From positions 1-6,830 of the forward strand of contig JAUVXS010000095.1 in the NCBI GenBank assembly GCA_030603485.1: DNA of 6,830 bases, given 5' to 3'. The notes under the pieces were generated by a model, which worked only from the letters and a program-made list of their open reading frames with translations, was not told where the DNA came from and searched no databases. Positions within the stretch are counted from its first letter, which is position 1. Every line of letters begins with the position of its first letter. Position numbers and translations under genes: made by a program. This document shows positions 1 through 5,755 of the stretch, one piece after another. The DNA is from Dehalococcoidia bacterium (GTDB lineage Bacteria; Chloroflexota; Dehalococcoidia; GIF9; AB-539-J10).

Positions 1-1
1 G

Positions 2-181
2 CTCGTTGCTGAGGGACGCCCTAACCGAGAGATTGCCGATAGGCTCTTCATAAGCATTAAGACGGTTCTCAGGCACAGGACAAACGTTATGGAGAAGCTA
101 GGCTTCCATAACCGCACCGAGCTGATAAAGTATGCCATCAGCAAAGGACTGATAGAAATGCCGCGCAAAGAAAAAGGCTGA
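2..181 (+). CDS. LuxR/NarL-type response regulator, C-terminal end (partial)
   Basis: The frame is open from the window edge to a TGA at 179-181, giving the last 59 residues of a protein. They form a LuxR-family helix-turn-helix: REIADRLFIS, then KTVLRHRTNVMEKLG and HNRTELIKYA, with the recognition helix in the KTVLRHR stretch. This layout is the usual DNA-binding end of NarL/FixJ response regulators, whose N-terminal receiver domain would lie upstream of the window. The short charged tail (PRKEKG) after the last helix is unremarkable. A strong terminator starts 20 bases after the stop, so the gene closes its own transcription unit and is probably not co-transcribed with the Hdr operon. Whether it regulates that operon cannot be told from the sequence. 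The family call is firm, but the sensor partner and signal are unknown. Confidence 0.88.
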   Translation, partial: LVAEGRPNREIADRLFISIKTVLRHRTNVMEKLGFHNRTELIKYAISKGLIEMPRKEKG

Positions 182-200
182 AGAAGGCACGTAGCTATTT

Positions 201-237
201 GAAAGGGGGCTCCCTTAGGGAGCCCCCTTTCCTTTTT
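201..237 (+). terminator. Rho-independent terminator after the LuxR-type regulator
   Basis: A perfect 14-bp inverted repeat (201-214 with 218-231, core GGGGGCTCCC) closes on a three-base TTA loop. It is followed by CTTTTT at 232-237. The stem is very GC-rich and the T-tract lies directly behind it on the plus strand. There is no T-run beyond the other arm, so it should act in one direction only. It separates the regulator gene from the hdr-fdh operon. Confidence 0.93.
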
Positions 238-448
238 GCAGCAATAATGGGGCGTTTTTTGCTCATAATTGGTACATTTTTCAGTGAAAACTGGGTATTC
301 TTTCCCTGTTTTAGCAGGTAGATTTGGGCAATACTCAGAATGAGTTTGGTGGTGGGAAGGGCTTGCACCCGGGACTTCCGCCCGGTTTCTTGGCGGGGTA
401 TTGGTGGGAAGATTCCAGGCAAGTTCCTAGAGAACAGGGGGTCAAGGT
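238..448 (+). promoter_or_regulatory. Leader region upstream of hdrC, with possible competing hairpins
   Basis: This 211-base gap must hold the operon promoter if transcription starts here, because a terminator precedes it. I found no convincing -35/-10 pair; the AT-rich stretch 241-310 is the likeliest place. From 345 on the sequence turns GC-rich and structured. CCGGG 369-373 can pair with CCCGG 381-385. CCGCC 378-382 can pair with GGCGG 392-396, which excludes the first pairing. GGAAG at 355-359 or at 407-411 can each pair with the single CTTCC at 375-379. Mutually exclusive pairings of this kind are what an attenuator or leader switch would need, but the stems are only 5 bp. No known riboswitch class is recognised. 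AGGGGGT at 436-442, six bases before the ATG at 449, is a good ribosome binding site for hdrC. Confidence 0.35.
350..411 (+). repeat. Direct repeat TGGTGGGAAG, two copies in the leader
   Basis: The ten bases TGGTGGGAAG occur exactly at 350-359 and again at 402-411, with starts 52 bases apart. Both lie in the untranslated stretch before hdrC, flanking the small hairpins at 369-396. They could be a paired regulator-binding site or parts of an RNA structure. Two short copies can also arise by chance in a G-rich region, so the function is open. Confidence 0.4.
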
Positions 449-1030
449 ATGGCAGAAAAGACCTTCAACCTTACCAGGGATATGCTTGACCACACTTTTG
501 CTGACCTGGTTACCCCAGACCGGGAGAAGTTACTGACCTGCATTCAGTGCGGGACTTGCACCGCCTCCTGTCCGACTGCATATGCTATGGACTATACCCC
601 CCGCCAACTGTGGCGCCTGATCCAGCTTGGCTTGAAGGAAGAGGTTCTCACTAGCAACAGTTTCTGGCTGTGCACTGCCTGCTATTTATGTACCCTGCGC
701 TGTCTTCGCGGCATTGCTTGCACCGAGACCATGTCCACCTTAAAACGGATGGCAGTTAGCATGGGGATGGAAAAACTCAGTTCCAGCGCCCGCTTTTACG
801 AGGCCTTCAGAGACACGGTGCGTCGTCACGGTCGCCTGCACGAAGTTGAACTGATGGCCACCTTTTTTGGCAGGGCTAAGCGCTTGGGGGCAATGGGCTA
901 CACCCGTCTCGGTTTTACCTTATGGCGCAAAGGAAAGGTGTCCTTAGATGCCTCAGCAGTGAACATCAGAGGGCTGGACCAGATAGAGGCTATTTACCGC
1001 AAAGTTGAAGAGTTAGAGGCAAAGCCATGA
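449..1030 (+). CDS. hdrC: Heterodisulfide-reductase-like iron-sulfur subunit HdrC
   Basis: HdrC is the small electron-transfer subunit that carries electrons between the flavoprotein HdrA and the catalytic subunit HdrB. The 193-residue product has two [4Fe-4S] ferredoxin motifs: C31-x2-C34-x2-C37-x3-C41-P and C75-x2-C78-x2-C81-x3-C85. The second is followed by Leu86 where HdrC proteins usually have Pro, a one-base difference (CTT against CCT), and all its ligands are kept. The tail contains the GYTRLGFTLWRKGKVSL-type stretch common in bacterial HdrC proteins of the soluble complex. There is no signal peptide or membrane segment, so the subunit is cytoplasmic. The start at 449 is chosen because AGGGGGT lies six bases upstream; the next ATG (482) lacks such a site. 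The stop overlaps the hdrB start by ATGA. In bacteria without coenzymes M and B the true disulfide substrate of this complex is unknown. Confidence 0.94.
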   Translation: MAEKTFNLTRDMLDHTFADLVTPDREKLLTCIQCGTCTASCPTAYAMDYTPRQLWRLIQLGLKEEVLTSNSFWLCTACYLCTLRCLRGIACTETMSTLKRMAVSMGMEKLSSSARFYEAFRDTVRRHGRLHEVELMATFFGRAKRLGAMGYTRLGFTLWRKGKVSLDASAVNIRGLDQIEAIYRKVEELEAKP

Positions 1031-1893
1031 GATACTCTTATATGCCTGGCTGTAGCCTGCTTTCCACAGCCCGGGGGTATGATACCTCGGCAAGGGCAGT
1101 GATAAGAGAACTAGGCTCTGAACTTGTTGAGCTGGAGGATTGGAATTGCTGTGGTGCCAATGCTATTGAGTCAGTGAGCTATCTGCTTTCCGTGGCACTG
1201 CCAGCTCGCAATCTGGCTCTGGCGGAGTTGTCAAACCGGGAGCTGGTAACTAGCTGTAGCTCTTGTTTTCTCAATCTGTTCAAGGTAAACCATCGCCTTC
1301 AGCGGGAGCCCCCTTTGAGAGGCAGGCTAGAGGAAATCCTGGCTGCGGCGGGTTTGCGCTACTCCGGAAAGTGCCGGGTGCGCCATTTGCTGGATGTAAT
1401 TGCCAATGACATTGGCGTACAGGCAGTAGCAAATAGGGTAGAGAGGAATCTCTCTGGTCTTAAGGTGGTGCCCTACTATGGTTGCCAAACAGTGCGACCT
1501 TACGGCGAATACGATGGACCTTATCTACCGACTTCCATGGATAGGCTAATTGAGGCGGTGGGAGCCGTGCCCTTCCCCTACCTGTGGAAGACGCGTTGTT
1601 GTGGCGGGATTCTGATGACAACGGAGAAAGCCATTGGGATGAGCCTAGTGTCAGAACTCCTGGCTGCCGCCCAGGGTGCAGACTGCATTGTAACCGTCTG
1701 TCCCATGTGTCAAATGAACCTGGATGCCTATCAGAGGGAGATTTCAGTACAACTAGGTGTTCGGATACATATGCCAGTCCTCTTTCTAACCCAGCTACTA
1801 GGGCTGGCCTTTGGGCTTTCTGAGAGGGAGCTCCTGCTTGACCAGAACATCGTTCCCGTGAGTGGTCTGCTTCGTCAACTCCAGACAGTATGA
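1027..1893 (+). CDS. hdrB: Heterodisulfide-reductase-like catalytic subunit HdrB
   Basis: HdrB is the disulfide-handling subunit, and its family binds two non-cubane [4Fe-4S] clusters through paired CCG domains. Both sets are complete in this 288-residue protein. Domain 1 has C9, C41-C42-G and C77-x2-C80. Domain 2 has C153, C191-C192-GG and C225-P-x-C228. The length is normal for HdrB, and no transmembrane segment is evident. Translation should be coupled to hdrC through the ATGA overlap at 1027-1030, with AGAGGC at 1015-1020 as ribosome binding site. In methanogens the substrate is CoM-S-S-CoB. In bacteria with this operon type the substrate may be another disulfide or thiol carrier such as a DsrC-like protein, which is inference. 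The gene ends 15 bases before the next start. The subunit call is secure, the substrate is not. Confidence 0.95.
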   Translation: MRYSYMPGCSLLSTARGYDTSARAVIRELGSELVELEDWNCCGANAIESVSYLLSVALPARNLALAELSNRELVTSCSSCFLNLFKVNHRLQREPPLRGRLEEILAAAGLRYSGKCRVRHLLDVIANDIGVQAVANRVERNLSGLKVVPYYGCQTVRPYGEYDGPYLPTSMDRLIEAVGAVPFPYLWKTRCCGGILMTTEKAIGMSLVSELLAAAQGADCIVTVCPMCQMNLDAYQREISVQLGVRIHMPVLFLTQLLGLAFGLSERELLLDQNIVPVSGLLRQLQTV

Positions 1894-1908
1894 GTGAGGT
1901 GGTAAGAG

Positions 1909-3294
1909 ATGAGTCAGACGGAAGTTAAGGTAGGGGTTTACATTTGCCAGTGCGGCATTAACATTGCGGCTACGGTGGACGTGGAGGTGGTAAGGGCTTT
2001 TGCCAGCACCTTGGATAATGTGGTGGTGGCACGCCACTATCAGTTCATGTGCTCCGAGCCAGGGCAGGAGATGATCAAAAAGGACATACGCGAGCTGGGG
2101 CTCAATCGCGTTGTAGTTGCTTCCTGCTCGCCACGAATGCACGAAGTAACCTTTCAGGGAGTCCTGGCGGATACTGGCCTGAACCCTTACTATTTTGACA
2201 TGGCTAATATCCGGGAGCATTGCTCCTGGATTACCAGCGATAGTGCCAAGGCAACAGAGAAAGCCAAGAGGCTGATCCGAGCAGCTGTGGCCCGTGTTGT
2301 CTGGCAGGAGCCTCTAGTCGCTCGTGAAGTGCCAGTAAAGCCCGAAGCCCTAGTGGTTGGCGGGGGCATTGCTGGCATCCAGGCAGCTCTCACCATTGCT
2401 GACGCCGGTTTTCATGTCTATCTGGTAGAGAGGGAGCCCTCTATCGGTGGACGAATGGCACAATTGGACAAGACCTTCCCCACCCTTGACTGTTCTGCCT
2501 GTATCCTGACCCCCAAAATGGTCTCGGTGGGGCGTCATCCCAACATTAGTCTGCTGAGCTACAGTGAGGTGGTTGATGTCTCAGGATATGTGGGTAACTT
2601 CAAGGTTAAGGTCAGAAAGAAGCCCAGATATGTTGACTTGGGAACCTGCAACGGCTGTGGTCTTTGTGCCGAATCAGATTTAACAGAGCTTAAAGAGGCA
2701 AAAGGTGAGCTATGGGTTGACCGAATAAAGATAGATGAGTCGAAGTGTAGTCAGTGTGGGGACTGCGTCCAAGCTTGCCTGGAGGAGAACAAGGAAAATC
2801 AAGGAGTGACCAACATTGCTGTCGAGCGGAGGCAATTTGCTGAACTCCCGCCTGAGGAGAGGGAGGGGAACCTCCCCGAGACCCTCATGCAGCAAATCGT
2901 CTTAATGGATAGTAAGTCTCGCCTTGAATTCTGGCAACGGGAGCTTAGTAAGTGCATCAAGTGCTATGGATGCCGTGACGTTTGCCCCATTTGTATATGT
3001 GATGAGTGTGAGCTGGAAAACCCGGAATGGATTTCACCTGGGGAAATACCACCGAATTTCCCTTTGTTCCATTTAATAAGAGCTTACCATGTGGCAGATT
3101 ATTGCATAGGTTGTGGTGAATGTGAAGCTACTTGTCCTATGAGCATCCCCTTGCGAACGATTCAATCCCTAATTCACCGTCAGCCGCGCGAGGTGATATT
3201 TGAATACATCCCTGGCTTGGATGTGCCAATGAAGGAGAAGCTAATTAAGCAGGCAAAAGAGAGCCCTGTTAACAAGAGAGGGGTAAGGGTATGA
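1909..3294 (+). CDS. hdrA: Chimeric protein: HdrA N-terminal part fused to FdhB-like C-terminal ferredoxin part
   Basis: Residues 1-255 are typical HdrA. They include the N-terminal domain with C13-x-C15, C48 and C73 (CSPRMHE), then an FAD Rossmann motif GGGIAG at 151-156 with Glu174 at the end of the second strand, then LDCSACILTPKMV (C195, C198). The opening of the inserted ferredoxin follows, with C247-x2-C250-x2-C253. HdrA should continue VCP..VPNEFD, but here it changes to a different family. Residues 256-461 hold a complete cluster motif (C280, C283, C286, C290), then CIKCYGC-x3-CP (349-360) with extra Cys 362, 364 and 367, and a last motif C399-x2-C402-x2-C405-x3-C409-P. That tail matches the C-terminal part of FrhB/FdhB-like formate dehydrogenase beta proteins. 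Three HdrA cysteines (247, 250, 253) are therefore left without their fourth ligand in this chain. GAGGTGG at 1896-1902 sets the start, and the stop overlaps fdhA. The frame is intact throughout. The missing HdrA half is encoded after fdhA. Confidence 0.92.
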   Translation: MSQTEVKVGVYICQCGINIAATVDVEVVRAFASTLDNVVVARHYQFMCSEPGQEMIKKDIRELGLNRVVVASCSPRMHEVTFQGVLADTGLNPYYFDMANIREHCSWITSDSAKATEKAKRLIRAAVARVVWQEPLVAREVPVKPEALVVGGGIAGIQAALTIADAGFHVYLVEREPSIGGRMAQLDKTFPTLDCSACILTPKMVSVGRHPNISLLSYSEVVDVSGYVGNFKVKVRKKPRYVDLGTCNGCGLCAESDLTELKEAKGELWVDRIKIDESKCSQCGDCVQACLEENKENQGVTNIAVERRQFAELPPEEREGNLPETLMQQIVLMDSKSRLEFWQRELSKCIKCYGCRDVCPICICDECELENPEWISPGEIPPNFPLFHLIRAYHVADYCIGCGECEATCPMSIPLRTIQSLIHRQPREVIFEYIPGLDVPMKEKLIKQAKESPVNKRGVRV

Positions 3295-5755
3295 ACTACG
3301 ATACTATATTAACTGTCTGCCCCTTTTGTGGCTGTGGCTGCCAATTTTACCTAGAGGTGCTCAATAAAGAAATAGCCGGTCTAATCCCGTGTAAGACTGA
3401 TGAGATAAGCGAAGGCAAGTTGTGTATCAAAGGTAGGAATGCCCATAAATTCGTCTACCACGGTGAACGATTGAAGACACCTTTGATCAAACGAAACGGA
3501 CGATTTGAGCAAGCGAGCTGGCAAGCGGCACTGGATATCATAAGTCAAAAATTGAATGAAAGCAAACAACGATTTGGTCCCGATTCTATAGCCTTCCTAT
3601 CCTCAGCTAAATGCACCAATGAGGAAAACTTTCTTTTAATGAAATTTGCTCGGGCAGTCCTCGGCACTAATAATATTGACAACTGTGCTCGGCTTTGCCA
3701 TTCCCCAACGGTAGCTGGATTGTCGAGTTCCTTCGGTAGTGGCGCCATGACAAATTCTATTCCTGAGCTTGAGAATGCTGATTGCATACTTGTTATTGGA
3801 AGTAACGCTATTGAGCAGCATCCACTGATTGGGTCAAGAATTTTAGAGGCTAGAGATAATGGGGCTAAACTAATTGTGGTCGACCCGCGTCGGACGCCGT
3901 TAGCTAATTTTGCCGATGTGTATTTGCAAATCAGGCCAGGAAGCGACGTCTGTCTTCTCAACGGCTTCATGAATATACTCACTACCGAGGGACTAATGGA
4001 TAAGGAGTTTATCTCTCAGCGAACCGAGGGATACGAAGGATTCAAGCAAAAGATTGAAGAATATACCCCCGATAAGGTGCAGAAAGTTAGTGGTGTCTCT
4101 TCAGGGGATCTGCAACGGGCGGCCCGCATTTATGGTGAGGCAGAAAAGGCATCGATAGTATATTGCATGGGTCTTACCCAACACACTGCAGGCACGGATA
4201 ATGTGCGATCCTGCGCCAATCTTGCCATGCTTACTGGCAATGTGGGACGGGAATCCACCGGAGTAAATCCCTTGCGGGGACAAAACAATGTTCAGGGGGC
4301 TTGCGATATGGGGGCACTGCCCAATGTTTACGCAGGCTATCAAGCAGTACTGGATAAAGTAGCCAAGGAAAGATTTGAGGCAGCTTGGGAAACAAGCCTC
4401 ACCGAGAAACCAGGCTTGACTGTAGTCGAGATGATAGATGCTGCCTATGAAGGTTTTGTTAAAGCCATGTACATAATGGGTGAGAACCCTGCTCTTTCAG
4501 ACCCGGATATAAGCCATGTCCATGAGGCATTAAGCGCTTTGGACTTTTTGGTAGTTCAGGACATATTCATGTCCGAAACAGCGCAGCAAGCTAGCGTGGT
4601 ATTGCCGGCTACTTCCTTTGCCGAAAAGGAAGGAACTTTTACGGCGACGGATAGAAGAGTGCTTAGACTAAGAAAGGCAATCGAGCCTCTCGGGGATAGT
4701 AAGCCAGATTGGGTAATTATCAGCCAGTTGGCTCAGAGTATGGGCAGCAATCAGTTTAATTATACTTCACCTAAAGAAATTATGGAGGAAATCGCCAAAC
4801 TCACCCCTATCTATGGTGGAATCTCATACGAGCGATTAGACAAGGGAAAGGTTTTGGCTTGGCCTTGTCTCACGAAGGATCATTCAGGAACGAGATTTCT
4901 GCATGAAGAAGCCTTCACCAGAGGGAAGGGCCGCTTTTTTGCCATAGACTTTAAGGAGCCGGCGGAAATGCCTGATACAGAATTTCCCTTCACGCTAACC
5001 ACCGGCAGGTTAATGTTTCACTATCACACTGGCACCATGACCCGCAAGATCCCCTCACTAAATAGTGAGGTCTCCGCTGGATTTATGGAGATTAGCCCTC
5101 AGGATGCCAAGAGACTGGGGGTAGGAGACAGAGAGAAGGTAGTAGTAAGGTCAAGACGAGGAGAGATTCAAATAAGCGCCTCAATTACTGAGAAAGTTGC
5201 CCCAGGGGTCGTGTTTATTCCGTTTCATTTTGCTGAATCGGCAGCCAATGTGCTTACGAGCAGGACGTTAGACTTAGAAGCTAAGATACCTGAACTTAAG
5301 GTTTGCGCTGTGAATATCTCAAAGAGGGGTAAGCCATGAACGAGTTCATAATTGAGAGAGCCTCTCAGCTATTAAAAGATGGTTACGATGGTGTTATCGG
5401 GCTGAGAAAGAGATGGGGGCATGTAGGTCCGTATCTGTTCACTAATATAGATGAATTGAAAGATTTGGAATTGGAACCCAGGTATCCATTGGCAGCTACG
5501 GTCCGCCTGCTCCAAGCTAAATGGCCAGAAAAGAGATTGGGCGCTGTTCTTAGGGGCTGTGATGAAAAAGCTTTAAAGAGGTTGGAGGAAAGGGGTATTT
5601 ACCGAAGAGATGGGCTAACTGCCATTGGGGTTGTTTGTAGCCAAGAGCAAGCTGAGGAGTGCAACTGTGAAAAGCCCATTTATACCACCTTCGATTGTAC
5701 TGGCTGCTGGAAGTGTATTGAGAAATGCGAGGATGAGGCTATTACCAGGATAAAC
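2674..5755 (+). other. Apparent permuted fdhB-fdhA module inside hdrA
   Basis: This 3082-base stretch separates the two halves of a canonical HdrA. It holds, in order, the C-terminal half of an FdhB-like protein, complete fdhA, and the N-terminal half of an FdhB-like protein. The edges are placed where family resemblance changes: after Glu255 (GAA, 2671-2673) of the first chimera and before Val141 (GTC, 5756-5758) of the second. Joined, these residues restore the HdrA motif C-x2-C-x2-C-A-E-V-C-P. GC counted by hand on 60-base lines is about 49% (2701-3240), 43% (seven sampled fdhA lines) and 46% (5341-5760). The HdrA parts on either side are about 55%. I see no terminal inverted repeat, target duplication, integrase or transposase, so the mechanism is unknown. 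The boundaries could be off by a few residues. Confidence 0.7.
3291..5339 (+). CDS. fdhA: Formate dehydrogenase catalytic (alpha) subunit, molybdopterin enzyme, Cys type
   Basis: FdhA catalyses reversible formate/CO2 interconversion at a Mo- or W-bis(pyranopterin) centre in the cytoplasm. The 682-residue protein opens with the [4Fe-4S] domain C10-x2-C13-x3-C17 and C45 (GKLCIKGR). The active-site segment ARLCHSP has Cys136-His137, so the metal ligand is cysteine (TGC at 3696-3698) and not selenocysteine. Arg329 in NPLRGQNNVQGACDMG matches the essential arginine of the FDH family. The C-terminal pterin-binding domain starts near residue 560 (FTLTTGRLMFHYHTGTMTR). No twin-arginine signal is present. 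The length fits FdhF/FdhA enzymes (about 680-715). The start has AGAGGGG at 3277-3283 and overlaps the previous stop by ATGA. The end overlaps the next gene the same way. GC is clearly lower than in the flanking HdrA parts. Hdr-linked formate dehydrogenases feed electrons to HdrABC, and the position fits that role. Confidence 0.94.
   Translation: MNYDTILTVCPFCGCGCQFYLEVLNKEIAGLIPCKTDEISEGKLCIKGRNAHKFVYHGERLKTPLIKRNGRFEQASWQAALDIISQKLNESKQRFGPDSIAFLSSAKCTNEENFLLMKFARAVLGTNNIDNCARLCHSPTVAGLSSSFGSGAMTNSIPELENADCILVIGSNAIEQHPLIGSRILEARDNGAKLIVVDPRRTPLANFADVYLQIRPGSDVCLLNGFMNILTTEGLMDKEFISQRTEGYEGFKQKIEEYTPDKVQKVSGVSSGDLQRAARIYGEAEKASIVYCMGLTQHTAGTDNVRSCANLAMLTGNVGRESTGVNPLRGQNNVQGACDMGALPNVYAGYQAVLDKVAKERFEAAWETSLTEKPGLTVVEMIDAAYEGFVKAMYIMGENPALSDPDISHVHEALSALDFLVVQDIFMSETAQQASVVLPATSFAEKEGTFTATDRRVLRLRKAIEPLGDSKPDWVIISQLAQSMGSNQFNYTSPKEIMEEIAKLTPIYGGISYERLDKGKVLAWPCLTKDHSGTRFLHEEAFTRGKGRFFAIDFKEPAEMPDTEFPFTLTTGRLMFHYHTGTMTRKIPSLNSEVSAGFMEISPQDAKRLGVGDREKVVVRSRRGEIQISASITEKVAPGVVFIPFHFAESAANVLTSRTLDLEAKIPELKVCAVNISKRGKP

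Noticed and set aside
241..340. A sigma-70 promoter such as TTGGTA at 269-274 with TATTCT at 296-301
   Set aside because: The spacing is 21 bases and the match to consensus is weak, so I could not support a specific promoter.
195..422. A minus-strand open frame of 75 codons before hdrC
   Set aside because: Its 3' end runs through the terminator stem, no domain is recognisable, and there is no ribosome binding site worth naming.
324..536. An open frame of 70 codons on the plus strand overlapping the start of hdrC
   Set aside because: It overlaps hdrC in another frame, has no recognisable domain and covers the structured leader. The hdrC frame has a good ribosome binding site and clear family motifs.
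3277..5341. AGAGGGGTAAG...ATGAAC at both fdhA ends as a recombination repeat that closed a circle
   Set aside because: Closely similar motifs precede hdrB and hdrA-N as well, so a shared ribosome-binding-site pattern explains it better.
2674..5755. Transposon or integron signature at the ends of the module
   Set aside because: I compared both edges for inverted repeats, target duplications and a shared core and found none. No recombinase is encoded inside.
2674..5755. Assembly chimera as the explanation for the exchanged halves
   Set aside because: Misjoins usually need shared sequence at the joins, and none is visible at 2674 and 5755. Both frames stay open, and the fdhA overlaps are biologically regular. 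Not excluded without reads.
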